The notes beneath the pieces are model-generated. The model made no database searches, was not told the DNA's origin, and worked only from the letters and a program-made list of their open reading frames with translations. Positions 41,876 through 52,128 of a stretch of DNA of 64,000 nucleotides are shown one piece after another (positions within the stretch are counted from its first letter, which is position 1; each line of letters starts with the position of its first letter). The DNA is from [Erwinia] mediterraneensis. Its GTDB lineage: Bacteria; Pseudomonadota; Gammaproteobacteria; Enterobacterales; Enterobacteriaceae. Location of the stretch: assembly GCF_900604315.1 (NCBI RefSeq), contig NZ_LR026978.1, forward strand, positions 945,063 to 1,009,062, read 5' to 3'. A program made the position numbers and the translations under genes.

Positions 41876-42847
41876 ATGCAAACCGTTGGCACGCCTTTAC
41901 TCTGGGGCAGCTTTGCCGCCGTGGTGCTTATTATGCTGGCGATTGATCTCTTCTTACAGGGACGACGCGGCGCACACACTATGTCGTTCAAACAGGCCGC
42001 CGTCTGGTCGCTTATCTGGATCACCCTCTCTTTACTGTTCAGCGCCGCCTTCTGGTGGTATCTCGAGGGCAGTGCCGGGCGGGAAGTGGCAACCAGCCAA
42101 ACCCTGGCTTTCCTGACCGGTTACGTGCTGGAAAAAGCGCTGGCGGTCGATAACGTCTTTGTCTGGCTGATGCTGTTCAGCTACTTTTCCATCCCTGCCG
42201 CCCTGCAGCGTCGCGTGCTGATTTACGGGGTACTGGGGGCGATCGTGTTGCGTACCATCATGATCTTTGCCGGTAGCTGGCTGGTGACCCAGTTCAGCTG
42301 GATCCTCTATATTTTCGGTGCCTTCCTGCTGTTTACTGGTCTGAAGATGGCGTTCAGTAAAGAAGAAGATGCAAGTGCGATCGGCGATAAGCCGGTAGTG
42401 CGCTGGCTGCGTAAGCACCTGCGCATGACCGATACGCTGGAAGGGGAAAAGTTTTTCACGCGCAAAAACGGTCTGCTGTTTGCCACGCCGCTGATGCTGG
42501 TGCTGATCATGGTGGAACTGAGCGATGTGATTTTTGCCGTGGACAGCATTCCGGCTATTTTCGCTGTCACCACCGATCCTTTTATCGTGCTGACCTCCAA
42601 CCTGTTCGCCATCCTGGGCCTGCGCGCCATGTACTTCCTGCTGGCCAACGTGGCTGAGCGCTTCGCGCTGTTGAAATATGGCCTGGCGATTGTGCTGATG
42701 TTTATCGGCGTGAAGATGCTGATTGTCGAGTTCTGGCACATTCCGGTGTCGCTGTCGCTGACGGTGGTCGGCTCGATACTGGGCATTACCTTGCTGATTA
42801 ACGCCTGGGTCAACCGTCGGAATGACCAGAGGAAGATGTCACAATAA
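41876..42847 (+). CDS. alx: TerC-family membrane protein Alx (manganese efflux)
   Basis: The 323-residue inner-membrane protein (E. coli Alx 321) has about nine hydrophobic spans. TerC-family residues are [17 protein letters not shown] and [19 protein letters not shown], whose acidic residues in the spans are thought to bind metal. Alx is induced by alkali and by manganese through the riboswitch and exports Mn2+. CAGGAT lies eight bases before the ATG. It is monocistronic and has its own terminator. Confidence 0.94.
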   Translation: MQTVGTPLLWGSFAAVVLIMLAIDLFLQGRRGAHTMSFKQAAVWSLIWITLSLLFSAAFWWYLEGSAGREVATSQTLAFLTGYVLEKALAVDNVFVWLMLFSYFSIPAALQRRVLIYGVLGAIVLRTIMIFAGSWLVTQFSWILYIFGAFLLFTGLKMAFSKEEDASAIGDKPVVRWLRKHLRMTDTLEGEKFFTRKNGLLFATPLMLVLIMVELSDVIFAVDSIPAIFAVTTDPFIVLTSNLFAILGLRAMYFLLANVAERFALLKYGLAIVLMFIGVKMLIVEFWHIPVSLSLTVVGSILGITLLINAWVNRRNDQRKMSQ

Positions 42848-42857
42848 TTCACTACAG

Positions 42858-42885
42858 GGGGGCATATTGCCCCCTGATTATTTTA
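42858..42885 (+). terminator. Terminator of alx
   Basis: GGGGGCA and TGCCCCC form a stem around a TAT loop, followed by TGATTATTTTAT, an imperfect T tract. It lies ten bases after the alx stop. Confidence 0.7.
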
Positions 42886-43080
42886 TCGCTCGGCTGATTT
42901 CTGTTTCATAAAACTGTGAAATCGGTTAAATCCAGCAGAGTTAAATAGTGATCCCGCCTACAAGGCCAGAATTAACGCTTTTCTCATCAGATCTTTTCCT
43001 TATACTCGCCAGGCAAACACAATCAGCCTCCAACGGTATCCGTCGCTGGCGCAGCGCAACGAGAAAAGAGAACGGTCAAA

Positions 43081-44313
43081 ATGAAAACTACGGAATCTTC
43101 ATTAGTGCGGCAATTTACGCACGGTAGTCTGGTAAAACAGATACTGGTGGGGTTAGTGGCGGGCATCGTGCTGGCCTGGATTTCACAGGATTATGCCAAC
43201 GCAGTGGGTATTCTCGGTTCGCTGTTCGTCAGCGCCCTGAAAGCCGTAGCGCCGTTACTGGTCCTGATGCTGGTGATGTCGTCGGTAGCCAGCCACAAGC
43301 AGGGGCAAAAAACCAATATTCGTCCTATCCTGGTGCTTTATCTGGTTGGCACCTTCAGCGCGGCATTAACTGCCGTAGTGGTCAGCTTCCTCATGCCATC
43401 CAGCCTGGCGCTGGTGACCGGTACCGATCAAATCGTTCCGCCTTCCGGCATCCTGGAAGTACTGCGCGGCCTGCTGATGAGCATGGTATCTAACCCGATT
43501 GATGCGCTGATGAACGCCAACTACATTGGCATTCTGGTGTGGGCCGTGGGTCTGGGCTTCGCGCTGCGCCACAGCAGTGCATCAACAAAAGCCTTACTGA
43601 ATGATGCCGCTGATGCAGTGACCTTTATGGTGCGCGTGGTGATTCGCTTTGCGCCTGTCGGTATCTTTGGTCTGGTGGCATCGACGCTGGCTTCCACCGG
43701 CTTCGACACCCTCTGGCAGTATGCGCATCTGCTGGCCGTTCTGATTGGCTGTATGCTGCTGGTCGCGCTGGTGATTAACCCGCTGCTGGTGTTCTGGAAA
43801 ATTCGTCGCAATCCCTATCCGCTGGTGTTTACCTGCCTGCGCGAAAGTGGCGTAACCGCCTTCTTTACCCGCAGTTCTGCTGCCAATATTCCGGTCAACA
43901 TGGAATTGTCGCAGAAACTGGGACTGGATGAAGACACCTATTCCGTGTCTATCCCTCTGGGTGCCACCATTAACATGGCCGGTGCCGCTATCACCGTAAC
44001 CGTACTGACGTTGGCTGCGGTGCATACGCTGAATATTTCAGTCGACCTGCCGACCGCCTTACTGCTGAGCGTGGTTGCCGCGCTTTGTGCCTGTGGCGCT
44101 TCCGGCGTAGCGGGTGGCTCACTGCTGCTGATTCCGCTGGCCTGTAATATGTTCGGCATCCCCAACGAAATCGCCATGCAGGTGGTAGCAGTAGGCTTCA
44201 TTATCGGCGTTCTGCAGGATTCCGCCGAGACGGCCCTTAACTCCTCGACCGATGTGCTGTTCACCGCTGCTGCCTGCCAGGCGGCAGAGCAACGCGTCAC
44301 CAGCCGGGTGTAA
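43081..44313 (+). CDS. sstT: Na+/serine-threonine symporter SstT
   Basis: The 410-residue protein (E. coli SstT 414) is a DAACS-family symporter with about eight spans and two re-entrant loops. The serine-rich motif [19 protein letters not shown] and the segment [25 protein letters not shown], followed by [16 protein letters not shown] and [13 protein letters not shown], are diagnostic (shown in pieces). It imports serine and threonine with sodium. GAGAAAAGAGAAC lies upstream of the ATG. It is convergent with uxaA and shares a terminator. Confidence 0.94.
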   Translation: MKTTESSLVRQFTHGSLVKQILVGLVAGIVLAWISQDYANAVGILGSLFVSALKAVAPLLVLMLVMSSVASHKQGQKTNIRPILVLYLVGTFSAALTAVVVSFLMPSSLALVTGTDQIVPPSGILEVLRGLLMSMVSNPIDALMNANYIGILVWAVGLGFALRHSSASTKALLNDAADAVTFMVRVVIRFAPVGIFGLVASTLASTGFDTLWQYAHLLAVLIGCMLLVALVINPLLVFWKIRRNPYPLVFTCLRESGVTAFFTRSSAANIPVNMELSQKLGLDEDTYSVSIPLGATINMAGAAITVTVLTLAAVHTLNISVDLPTALLLSVVAALCACGASGVAGGSLLLIPLACNMFGIPNEIAMQVVAVGFIIGVLQDSAETALNSSTDVLFTAAACQAAEQRVTSRV

Positions 44314-44338
44314 AAATCGGGGCGGCCACGGGCCGCCC
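44312..44338. terminator. Terminator between sstT and uxaA
   Basis: GGGCGGCC, ACG, GGCCGCCC form a perfect eight-pair stem. On the minus strand, the direction of uxaA, it is followed by CCGATTTTT, so it clearly ends the uxa transcript and may also slow the sstT one. Confidence 0.8.
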
Positions 44339-44345
44339 TGCTTGT

Positions 44346-45836
44346 TTACAGCGTAACCCCGCTTTTGAAAATCGCCAGCTCGCGAAAATCATTCACCTCA
44401 TTGCACGCAGGCTTGCCATTCACAATCTCCACAATGGTATCCACGAAGCTGACCAGCAATGCATCCATGCTGGTGCCATCAATCAACTTCCCGGCATCAA
44501 AATCGATCCAGTGAGGTTTCTTCGCCACCAGCGGAGAGTTAGTGGCAATTTTTACCGTGGGCACAAAACCGCCATAAGGGGTGCCGCGTCCGGTGCTGAA
44601 CAGCACCATATGACATCCCGCACCCGCCAGGGCGCTGGTGGCGACAGCATCATTTCCCGGCGCGCTGAGCAGGTTCAGCCCAGGCGTCTTCAGGCGTTCG
44701 CCATATTTCAGCACATCCACCACCTGACTCTGCCCCGCCTTTTGCGTACAGCCCAGCGATTTCTCCTCCAGGGTAGTAATGCCTCCCGCCTTGTTTCCCG
44801 GCGACGGGTTTTCGTAGATGGGTTGCTGATGATCGATAAAGTAGCGTTTGAAGTCATTAATCATCACCACGGTTTTTTCAAAGGTCGCTTCATCACGGCA
44901 GCGACTCATCAGGATACGCTCTGCGCCAAACATCTCCGGCACTTCCGTCAATACCGTGGTGCCGCCATTGGCGATCATCTGGTCAGAAAAACGGCCCAGC
45001 AGCGGATTCGCCGTAATGCCCGACAAGCCGTCTGACCCCCCACATTCCAGACCAAACCTGACTTCACTCAGCTTACCCGGCTGACGTGTGTCGTGACGCA
45101 TCACCTCATAGAGCGCATGCAGCCGCTCCAGTCCCGCCTCCACTTCATCATCCTGCTGCTGGCAGATCATAAACTGCACGCGGTCGCTTTCATACGCGCC
45201 CAGGGTTTCACGAAACACATCCACCTGATTGTTTTCACAGCCGAGGCCAATCACCAGCACCGCGCCCGCGTTGGGATGACGCACCATATTTTGCAGCATG
45301 GTACGGGTATTTTCGTGATCCTGACCGAGCTGCGAACAGCCAAAAGGGTGGCTGAACAGGTAAGCCCCGTCGATATCTGCCGCATTGTCGGTTTCCTTCA
45401 GAAAGCGTTGCAGGATCTGGCGCGCGATGCCGTTTACACAGCCGACGGTAGGCAGGATCCAGAGTTCATTGCGAATCCCCACCTCGCCACTGGCGCGACG
45501 ATAAAGCATGACGTCGCGATCGCCAGCCTGCGGCGGCAACGGAGTAAAGTCCGGCTGATAGTCATACTCATCCAGATCGCTCAGGTTAGTACGGGCATTC
45601 TGCGCATGGATCACCTCGCCTGATGCTATCGCCCGGGTAGCGTGCGCGATGGGCAGCCCATATTTCACCACCTGCTCTCCGGGTGCGAGGGAACGCAGCG
45701 CAAATTTGTGGCCACGTTCAACCGCCTGACGCAGAACCAGGTGCGCTTCTGGCAAGGTAACGGTCTCGCCCGCCGCCAGATCGCGTAACGCCACGGCGAC
45801 ATTATCGTGGGAATGAATTTTAATCGCGTCTTGCAT
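44346..45836 (-). CDS. uxaA: Altronate dehydratase
   Basis: The 496-residue enzyme (E. coli UxaA 495) dehydrates D-altronate to 2-keto-3-deoxygluconate. The N-terminal SAF domain starts AIKIHSHDNVAVALRDLAAGE; the large domain carries metal-ligand cysteines in LPTVGCVN and HPFGCSQLG, GLGCENNQ and GLECGGSDG. The gene starts four bases after uxaB. In E. coli uxaA is cotranscribed with uxaC and uxaB is elsewhere; here uxaB is between them. Confidence 0.95.
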   Translation of the reverse strand: MQDAIKIHSHDNVAVALRDLAAGETVTLPEAHLVLRQAVERGHKFALRSLAPGEQVVKYGLPIAHATRAIASGEVIHAQNARTNLSDLDEYDYQPDFTPLPPQAGDRDVMLYRRASGEVGIRNELWILPTVGCVNGIARQILQRFLKETDNAADIDGAYLFSHPFGCSQLGQDHENTRTMLQNMVRHPNAGAVLVIGLGCENNQVDVFRETLGAYESDRVQFMICQQQDDEVEAGLERLHALYEVMRHDTRQPGKLSEVRFGLECGGSDGLSGITANPLLGRFSDQMIANGGTTVLTEVPEMFGAERILMSRCRDEATFEKTVVMINDFKRYFIDHQQPIYENPSPGNKAGGITTLEEKSLGCTQKAGQSQVVDVLKYGERLKTPGLNLLSAPGNDAVATSALAGAGCHMVLFSTGRGTPYGGFVPTVKIATNSPLVAKKPHWIDFDAGKLIDGTSMDALLVSFVDTIVEIVNGKPACNEVNDFRELAIFKSGVTL

Positions 45837-45840
45837 AGCG

Positions 45841-47289
45841 TTATCTCAGTTGACTCAGCGCTGCACGCATACCGTGAGCGATGATGTTTTGCAGATGGTG
45901 AGTGACCGCAGCAACCAGCCCCGGTCGTGCGGTTAAATCTTCGCCCCAGTGTGGCGCATGGCTCAGCACGGCGCGTACCAGTTGCTCCGGGGTCTGGCGT
46001 CGGTCGTCAACCGCTGCCCACAGTTCGCTGAACTGCTGCAGCCAGTGCGCCTCATCCTGCAGCGGCCAGTGTTTGCCGTGCCATTCAGCGCGACAGAAAA
46101 CCAGCAGCGCGGCCAGCGCAAAGGTAATACGTAGCGGCCATGCGCCCTGTTGCTGCTGCGCTTTCAGCAGCTGTGGCAACAGACGGGTGCGGAATTTAGT
46201 CATACCGTTAAGCGCAATGGACAGCAGCGCATGGTGGATATAGGGATTGCGGAAGCGACGCTCTACCGCATCTGCAAAGCGATGCAGCTCTTCAGGCGGT
46301 AGATCAAGGGTGGGGATAATCTCATCGCGCAGCAGGCGATCGATAAATTGTGCGATTTGCGCATCCTGCATCGCCTCACCCACGCTCTCCAGCCCTGCCA
46401 GAAAGGCGACCGGCACCATAGCGCTGTGCGCTCCGTTAAGGATGGCGACCTTCTGTTCCTTCCAGGGCTTAATGTTATCCACTCGCCGTACCTGCGGTGC
46501 CAGAGCCTGCAACTGCAGCGTCTGCATCAGCGCCGGCGGGCCCTGGAGAACAAACTGGTAGTACACCTCGCCCGCCACCAGAAAATCATCGCGGTAGCCC
46601 AGCTGCGCCTCAAGCTCTGCACTTTCACGCGGATAGCCGGTGACAATGCGATCCACCAGCGTGTTGTAGAAGTGGCAGTGCGCTTTAACCCAGGCGCTGA
46701 AATTTTCAGGCAGCTGCCATAGCTGAGCATAACGCAGCACCAGCTCCCGCAGCGTGTCGCCATTGTTATCGATAAGCTCGCAGGGCACGATTAACCAGCC
46801 TTTGTCGCTGGCGCCCCTGAAATGGCGGAAGCGTGCCCACAGCAGCTGCGTCAGCTTGCCGGGAAAGGCGCTGGCTGGCACCGCCTCCAGCCGATCGTCC
46901 GCTGCGAAAGCGATGCCCGCTTCCGTGGTATTGGAAAACACAAAACGGATATCGGCGTTCTGCGCCAGCGCCAGAAACGCGTCGGGCTGTTGATAAGGCT
47001 GGATTTCGCGATTCACGCTGCGGATCAGGCGCGGCTGGCTTACCGGCGCGCCCTGCTCATCCAGCCCGCGAATCAGCGCGGTATAGAGGCCATCCTGCTG
47101 ATTCAGGCTGTTGTCGACAACACGATTGCGCGGCCGCACCACCACCACGCCGGCATCGGTGCCCTGATGTTCGTTCAGCCAGTCAATCTGCCAGTCGATA
47201 AAGGCGCGCAGAAAGTTTCCTTCGCCAAACTGGATAATGCGATCGGTATAGCGTGCCCCTGGAAAATCTTGCCGGTTGAGTCGTTTCAT
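45841..47289 (-). CDS. uxaB: Tagaturonate reductase (altronate oxidoreductase)
   Basis: The 482-residue mannitol dehydrogenase-family enzyme (E. coli UxaB 483) reduces D-tagaturonate to D-altronate with NADH. Visible are [19 protein letters not shown] at the N-terminal Rossmann start, the region [15 protein letters not shown], and the catalytic Lys in [13 protein letters not shown]. Its ATG overlaps the uxaC stop by four bases. It completes the isomerase, reductase, dehydratase sequence within one operon. Confidence 0.95.
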   Translation of the reverse strand: MKRLNRQDFPGARYTDRIIQFGEGNFLRAFIDWQIDWLNEHQGTDAGVVVVRPRNRVVDNSLNQQDGLYTALIRGLDEQGAPVSQPRLIRSVNREIQPYQQPDAFLALAQNADIRFVFSNTTEAGIAFAADDRLEAVPASAFPGKLTQLLWARFRHFRGASDKGWLIVPCELIDNNGDTLRELVLRYAQLWQLPENFSAWVKAHCHFYNTLVDRIVTGYPRESAELEAQLGYRDDFLVAGEVYYQFVLQGPPALMQTLQLQALAPQVRRVDNIKPWKEQKVAILNGAHSAMVPVAFLAGLESVGEAMQDAQIAQFIDRLLRDEIIPTLDLPPEELHRFADAVERRFRNPYIHHALLSIALNGMTKFRTRLLPQLLKAQQQQGAWPLRITFALAALLVFCRAEWHGKHWPLQDEAHWLQQFSELWAAVDDRRQTPEQLVRAVLSHAPHWGEDLTARPGLVAAVTHHLQNIIAHGMRAALSQLR

Positions 47290-48707
47290 GTCGGATTCCC
47301 CAGCTCAATGCCAAAGTAGTCGCGGGCATTGTTGAAACAGATGTTTTCTACCATCTGCCCCAGCAGCGCCTCATCCGCGGGCGCTTCGCCGCGGGCAACC
47401 CATTGCCCAATCATCTGGCACAGCAGACGACGGAAATATTCGTGACGGGTATAGGAGAGGAAACTGCGACTGTCGGTGAGCATGCCGACAAAGCGGCTGA
47501 GCAGGCCGATTTGCGCCAGCTGCGTCATCTGACGCTGCATACCGTCGAGCTGGTCGTTAAACCACCAGGCGGAACCAAACTGCATTTTGCCGGGTTCGCC
47601 CTCGCCCTGAAAGTTACCAGCCATGGTCGCCAGCACTTCGTTGTCGCGCGGATTCAGGCAGTAGAGAATAGTTTTCGGCAGCGCATTGTTCTGATTCTGC
47701 GCATCCAGCAGACGTGCCAGCGGCTCCGCCAGCGGACGATCGTTAATGGAGTCGAAGCCCACATCCGGGCCCAGCCGCTGATACTGAAGACGGTTGTTAT
47801 TGCGCAGTGCGCCAATATGATATTGCTGCACCCAGCCGCGGCGGGCATATTCACTGCCGAGCCAGACCAGTACCGCGCTCTTAAACTGCGCAATCTCCTG
47901 CTCAGTGGGCAGTTGGCCCTGCAAACGGCGCGCCAGAATAGTATCCAGCGTGGTTTCATCCGCCCCGGCATAGCACACCACATCCAGCGCATGGTCGGAG
48001 ACTTTACAGCCATGGGCCGCAAAATAGTCGAGACGTTTCGTCAGCGCCTGTTGCAGATCGGCAAAGCGCTGCACGCTGACATCCGCGACGCGTTCCAGCT
48101 GCTGCAACCACGGCAGGAAGGTTTCCGCCTCGATATTAAAGGCTTTATCCGGTCGCCAGCTGGGTAAGACTTTGATGTTAAAACTATGATCTTCGGCCAG
48201 CTTACGATGATGCTGCAGATCGTCGGTGGGGTCATCCGTGGTGCCTGCCATTCTGACATTCATCTGCTGCATGATACCGCGTGCGCTGAACGCCTCCTGC
48301 GCCAGCAGTTCATTGCAACGCTGCCAGATCGTCTCTGCCGTTTTTTCTGACAGCAGGATGTCGGTGATGCCGAACGGGCGGCGCAGCTCCAGATGCGTCC
48401 AGTGATAAAGCGGGTTGCCGATGGTGTGCGGCACAGTGCGCGCCCAGGCAGCAAACTTCTCACGATCGCTGGCCTCGCCGGTACAAAAGGCTTCTGCGAC
48501 GCCATTGGCGCGCATGGCGCGCCACTTGTAGTGATCACCCTTCAGCCAGATGTCATACAGGTTTTGAAAACGGTAGTTATCCGCGATCTGTTGCGGCGGC
48601 AGATGACAGTGATAATCGAAAATAGGCTGTGCTTGTGCATAGTCATGATACAAACGGCGGGCAAACTCACTATCCAGCAAAAAATCTTCGGTCATAAAAA
48701 GCGACAT
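47286..48707 (-). CDS. uxaC: Glucuronate/galacturonate isomerase
   Basis: The 473-residue enzyme (E. coli UxaC 470) isomerises D-galacturonate to D-tagaturonate and glucuronate to fructuronate. Metal-binding and active-site segments [42 protein letters not shown] and [20 protein letters not shown] are intact. I start at the ATG at 48707 ([12 protein letters not shown]) after GAGGAAGCAG; 17 upstream codons are rejected. It is first in uxaC-uxaB-uxaA and divergent from exuR. Confidence 0.96.
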   Translation of the reverse strand: MSLFMTEDFLLDSEFARRLYHDYAQAQPIFDYHCHLPPQQIADNYRFQNLYDIWLKGDHYKWRAMRANGVAEAFCTGEASDREKFAAWARTVPHTIGNPLYHWTHLELRRPFGITDILLSEKTAETIWQRCNELLAQEAFSARGIMQQMNVRMAGTTDDPTDDLQHHRKLAEDHSFNIKVLPSWRPDKAFNIEAETFLPWLQQLERVADVSVQRFADLQQALTKRLDYFAAHGCKVSDHALDVVCYAGADETTLDTILARRLQGQLPTEQEIAQFKSAVLVWLGSEYARRGWVQQYHIGALRNNNRLQYQRLGPDVGFDSINDRPLAEPLARLLDAQNQNNALPKTILYCLNPRDNEVLATMAGNFQGEGEPGKMQFGSAWWFNDQLDGMQRQMTQLAQIGLLSRFVGMLTDSRSFLSYTRHEYFRRLLCQMIGQWVARGEAPADEALLGQMVENICFNNARDYFGIELGNPT

Positions 48708-48748
48708 AGCTGCTTCCTCGTGATCGGGAGCCCTGAAGTTATCGCCTG

Positions 48749-48766
48749 AAGTTATCATACCAATTC
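48749..48766. promoter_or_regulatory. ExuR operator before uxaC
   Basis: AAGTTATCATACCAATTC fits AAATTGGTATACCAATTT at 13-14 of 18 positions with the right half nearly perfect. It is 42 bases before the uxaC start. Confidence 0.65.
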
Positions 48767-48786
48767 ATCACAGCGATAAATTTATA

Positions 48787-48802
48787 CGTGACAAAAATCA
48801 CA
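48787..48802. promoter_or_regulatory. CRP site before uxaC
   Basis: CGTGA, six bases, TCACA matches the CRP consensus at 9 of 10 defined bases, about 80 bases upstream of the uxaC start. Confidence 0.7.
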
Positions 48803-49033
48803 GAAATGAGTCCCCCTCAGCATGACAAAAATAAACATCAGCGTGATATATCAATAAGTAGTTGTTATTACGACGCTTTTTATTCTTTCATATCCTGTAT
48901 GTCGGGTTTGTGATGGTTCTCAACTTGCAAAGATGTATAACAGCTTTATTCCAGGCTGCGTGCGCCGCTGCACCACGCAGCCTCCGGGCACCACCTGGTC
49001 ATGACAGGCGCAGGCCGTTCCCTGTCTGCGTAC

Positions 49034-49051
49034 AAGGTGGTATAACAACTT
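49034..49051. promoter_or_regulatory. ExuR operator before exuR
   Basis: AAGGTGGTATAACAACTT is a near-palindrome and resembles AAATTGGTATACCAATTT. It lies 27 bases before the exuR start and fits autoregulation. Confidence 0.65.
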
Positions 49052-49077
49052 TACTGTTTTGTTTCTGGATTGCGCTT

Positions 49078-49851
49078 ATGGAAGTCATTGAATCCCGTCG
49101 TCTCTACCAACAGCTGGCTGCTGAGCTGAAGCAGCGTATTGAAGCGGGTCGCTACCCGGTTGGCGATAAACTTCCTGCTGAACGCCTGATTGCAGAAGAG
49201 ATGCAGGTGAGCCGTACCGTGGTACGTGAAGCCATCATTATGCTGGAAGTGGAAGGTTACGTAGAGGTGCGCAAAGGATCGGGCATCCATGTGATTGCCA
49301 GCCAGCAGCAAAATCGCGTGCTGGTTTCCAGTGAATTAACCTTTGCCAGCTTCGGTCCGTTTGAACTGCTGCAGGCGCGTCAGCTAATTGAGAGTAACGT
49401 TGCAGAATTTGCTGCCACGCAGGTGACGCGCCAGGATATTATGGCGCTGATGACAATTCAGGAGAAAGCGCGACAGGAAGATCATTCCCGTGACTCCGAA
49501 TGGGATATGCATTTTCATGTCCGCATTGCACAGTCGACGCAAAACAGCGCGCTGGCCGCCATCGTGGAAAATATGTGGCGGCACCGTCTGCATAACCCAT
49601 ACTGGTTAAAACTGCACGAGCATATCGATCAGCGTAACATTCTGAGCTGGTGCGATGATCACGATAAAATACTTCAGGCGCTGATCCGTAAAGATCCGGC
49701 GGCCAGCAAGCTGGCGATGTGGCAACATCTGGAAAATACCCGACAAATGCTATTCAACGCCACGGCTGATGATTTTGAATTTAACGTGGACCGTTACATG
49801 TTTGCGGAAAACCCGGTTATTCTGCCTGAGAGAGCCATTTTGCCGCGTTAA
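49078..49851 (+). CDS. exuR: Hexuronate regulator ExuR (GntR family, FadR subfamily)
   Basis: The 257-residue repressor (E. coli ExuR 258) has an N-terminal winged helix with [28 protein letters not shown] and a C-terminal FCD ligand domain with conserved acidic/His residues in [20 protein letters not shown] and [12 protein letters not shown]. It represses hexuronate genes until tagaturonate or fructuronate is present. I start at the ATG at 49078 ([18 protein letters not shown]); 72 upstream codons are operator DNA. The immediate neighbour is its target uxaC. Confidence 0.95.
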   Translation: MEVIESRRLYQQLAAELKQRIEAGRYPVGDKLPAERLIAEEMQVSRTVVREAIIMLEVEGYVEVRKGSGIHVIASQQQNRVLVSSELTFASFGPFELLQARQLIESNVAEFAATQVTRQDIMALMTIQEKARQEDHSRDSEWDMHFHVRIAQSTQNSALAAIVENMWRHRLHNPYWLKLHEHIDQRNILSWCDDHDKILQALIRKDPAASKLAMWQHLENTRQMLFNATADDFEFNVDRYMFAENPVILPERAILPR

Positions 49852-50177
49852 ACATGGCAAAACATGAAGTAAAAAAAGTCAGTTAAACTGGAATTATGTC
49901 AGCCTGTGTAAAACTCCTTTGGACAATATGCACAACAGGGTAAAACTCCGAATGGCTGATACATTCTCCTGTCTCCTTTCTATGATTTTTGTTACAGTTA
50001 TGGCCCTTTTTTTACCCTTTACGAACGGGTTTTAAACAGGCGATAGTTTGATGATCTATTCCAGAAGGATGCGGAAAATCCTGCTCAGACCATACTCCTA
50101 AAATTGATAATGAAATACCGGTCTGTGCTTCAGTCCACCGAGTGGGCATGGTTAACAATGATGTTCAGGAACCATTG
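49852..50177. other. Intergenic region before yqjA
   Basis: The 326 bases contain a direct repeat GTAAAACTCC at 49908-49917 and 49940-49949. GTAAA pairs are the core of CpxR boxes, and yqjA is Cpx-controlled in E. coli, but the 27-base gap here is longer than usual. No terminator for exuR is seen. The upstream frame of yqjA is not supported. Confidence 0.4.
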
Positions 50178-50852
50178 ATGGATATTTTGCAAGCATTGCT
50201 GCACGCCCTGTGGCAACAGGATTATGAAACCCTGGCCGATCCGACGCTGGTCTGGGCAATTTATGGTGTGTTGTTTATGATTCTGTTCCTGGAGAACGGA
50301 TTACTTCCCGCCGCCTTTCTGCCGGGCGACAGTTTGCTGATTCTGGTCGGCGTGCTGATTGCCAAAGGCACCATGAATTTTCCTCTCACTATTTTCATCC
50401 TTACCACTGGCGCCAGTCTGGGCTGTTGGGTCAGTTATATTCAGGGACGCTGGCTTGGCAATACACCTACGGTACAGAAATGGCTGTCTCATCTGCCCGC
50501 GCAGTATCATCAGCGCGCGCACAGCCTGTTTCATCGTCACGGACTCTCCGCCCTGTTGATTGGCCGTTTCATTGCCTTTGTGCGCACGCTGCTGCCCACT
50601 ATCGCCGGTCTTTCCGGTTTGAGCAGTACCCGTTTTCAGATTTTCAACTGGGTCAGCGCCTTTCTCTGGGTTGTGATCCTGACCGTTCTCGGCTTTGCGT
50701 TGGGCAAAACGCCGATCTTCCGGCGCTACGAAGATGAACTGATGTTTTGTCTGATGTTGCTGCCGCTGGTGTTACTGGTGTTCGGGCTGGCAGGATCGCT
50801 GCTGGTACTGTGGCGTAAACGCCAGGCGAATCAGAGCGGGAAAGCGGAGTGA
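50178..50852 (+). CDS. yqjA: DedA-family membrane protein YqjA
   Basis: The 224-residue inner-membrane protein (E. coli YqjA 220) is a DedA-family transporter-like protein needed, with YghB, for proton motive force, drug tolerance and cell division. The DedA signature is [18 protein letters not shown] and [19 protein letters not shown] with the essential acidic and arginine residues. I start at the ATG at 50178 ([11 protein letters not shown]) after CAGGA; 12 codons upstream start with GTG. It overlaps mzrA by one to four bases. Confidence 0.94.
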   Translation: MDILQALLHALWQQDYETLADPTLVWAIYGVLFMILFLENGLLPAAFLPGDSLLILVGVLIAKGTMNFPLTIFILTTGASLGCWVSYIQGRWLGNTPTVQKWLSHLPAQYHQRAHSLFHRHGLSALLIGRFIAFVRTLLPTIAGLSGLSSTRFQIFNWVSAFLWVVILTVLGFALGKTPIFRRYEDELMFCLMLLPLVLLVFGLAGSLLVLWRKRQANQSGKAE

Positions 50853-51232
50853 TGAAATTACCTCAATGGCTACCCAAACGGCTGCTGACCTGGCTACTGG
50901 GGGGAGTGCTGCTGTTGCTGACCCTCGTTCTCACCCCCAGTTGGTTGAGGCACGATACAGCGGTACAAATCCGTGTCGCTCACGGAAGTACGCCGCTGCC
51001 TGATGGTTTTTACCTTTATCAGCAGCTGACGGCACAAGGTATCCGTATCAAGAGCATCACGCCAGCCGGTAATACGCTGGTGATCCATTTCGACTCCGAA
51101 GAACAAAGCCTGGCAGCGCAAAAAGTATTGCGCCGTTTGCTGACGGAGGGGTATGTGGTCGCGCAAATGGATTCGGCCGGGCGTCAGGACTGGCAGCACA
51201 GTACCGATCCTTCTCATCAATCCTTCAGTTAG
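50852..51232 (+). CDS. mzrA: EnvZ/OmpR modulator MzrA
   Basis: The 126-residue protein is similar in size to E. coli MzrA (127): a short cytoplasmic tail, one membrane span (about 12-31, [19 protein letters not shown]), then a periplasmic part ending SFS. MzrA links Cpx to EnvZ/OmpR by contacting EnvZ in the inner membrane. The start is ATG 50852 in TGATG overlap with yqjA; a GTG one codon earlier is possible. Assignment is strongly helped by the yqjA-mzrA order. Confidence 0.85.
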   Translation: MKLPQWLPKRLLTWLLGGVLLLLTLVLTPSWLRHDTAVQIRVAHGSTPLPDGFYLYQQLTAQGIRIKSITPAGNTLVIHFDSEEQSLAAQKVLRRLLTEGYVVAQMDSAGRQDWQHSTDPSHQSFS

Positions 51233-51238
51233 CCTTTT

Positions 51239-51275
51239 CGCGTCGTTTAGCTGGATCTGAACGACGCGATAATTT
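51239..51275 (+). terminator. Terminator of yqjA-mzrA
   Basis: CGCGTCGTT and AACGACGCG form a perfect nine-pair stem with a 12-base loop, followed by ATAATTT. It is seven bases after the mzrA stop. Confidence 0.65.
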
Positions 51276-51409
51276 CTTCTATCCCCGCGTCTTCTTTGGT
51301 CTTTTTACCAGCGCTGTCTATGCTTTAATTATGGCGATAAGGCAAATCAGGCTGGAGTTGCTCTCTGCCGGATTGCGATAACCAGCCACTAAGGAAAGGT
51401 AGACGCCTG

Positions 51410-51784
51410 ATGAAGCATTACCTGTTACTGAGTTATCTTCTGGTTTCTTTCCCGGGTTCGTCGCTGGCTGCAGAGTCTCTGTGCCAGCAAAAAGAGCATG
51501 AGATACAACGTGAAATTGAGCTGGCGCGTCAGCATGATAATTCGCGACGCGTCACCGGACTGGAACGGGCATTAACGGAAGCGCGCGCAGACTGTACCGA
51601 TGAGAAACTCAAAGCCGCGCATCAGGAAAAAATTAAGAACCGACAGCAGGAGATCGCTGAGCGTGAGCAGGAACTACAGGAAGCGCGGCAGGAAGGCGCT
51701 GACCAGGACAAGATCGCAAAACGTGAACGGAAGCTGGAAGAAGCTCGTCAGGCGCTGCAGCAGCTGCAGGCGCCCCCCTGGTAA
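51410..51784 (+). CDS. yqjC: DUF1090 periplasmic protein YqjC
   Basis: The 124-residue precursor has a signal peptide (to about SLAAES, residue 21) and then a highly charged coiled-coil of E/K/R/Q heptads with two Cys (CQQKEHE and ADCTDEK) typical of DUF1090. Function is unknown; in E. coli it is the first gene of yqjCDEK, a stress-induced (RpoS) set. AAGGAAAGG lies upstream of the ATG. The C-terminus ends in a short Pro-Trp tail. Confidence 0.9.
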   Translation: MKHYLLLSYLLVSFPGSSLAAESLCQQKEHEIQREIELARQHDNSRRVTGLERALTEARADCTDEKLKAAHQEKIKNRQQEIAEREQELQEARQEGADQDKIAKRERKLEEARQALQQLQAPPW

Positions 51785-51820
51785 TTCAGATTCAACTTAC
51801 TGATGCAAAAGGAGTATTTC

Positions 51821-52126
51821 ATGTCAAAAGACACATCATCAGAACATTTGCGTGCTGAGCTAAAAAATCTGTCAGATACGCTGGAAGAGGTGCTCAGCAG
51901 CTCTACAGCCAAATCGAAAAGCGAACTGGATAAAATTCGTCATAAGGCCCGTGAAGCGCTGGAAAGCTCGCGCGAACATCTGGGTGAATCGGGCGAACGG
52001 CTGGCGCAGAGCACCCGCGAAGCGGCGGCAAAAGCGGAAGATTATGTCCGTGAAAATCCCTGGCATGGCGTGGGCATCGGTGCAGCTATCGGTGTCGTTC
52101 TCGGTATTCTGATTTCGCGACGTTAA
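51821..52126 (+). CDS. yqjD: ElaB/YqjD family tail-anchored ribosome-binding protein
   Basis: The 101-residue protein equals E. coli YqjD in length: a charged amphipathic N-terminal domain with coiled-coil, conserved AEDYVRENPWHGVGIGAAIGVVLG and a single C-terminal span ending SRR. YqjD anchors ribosomes to the inner membrane in stationary phase. I start at the ATG at 51821 after AAAAGGAG. The gap to yqjE is two bases. Confidence 0.93.
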   Translation: MSKDTSSEHLRAELKNLSDTLEEVLSSSTAKSKSELDKIRHKAREALESSREHLGESGERLAQSTREAAAKAEDYVRENPWHGVGIGAAIGVVLGILISRR

Positions 52127-52128
52127 TT

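Larger units (their letters stand above)
48708..49077. promoter_or_regulatory. uxaC/exuR divergent control region
   Basis: The 370 bases contain two good ExuR/UxuR-type operators, a CRP site close to uxaC, and a weaker ExuR-like sequence at 48929-48946. In E. coli this region also separates exuT from exuR; here no exuT gene intervenes. Confidence 0.75.
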
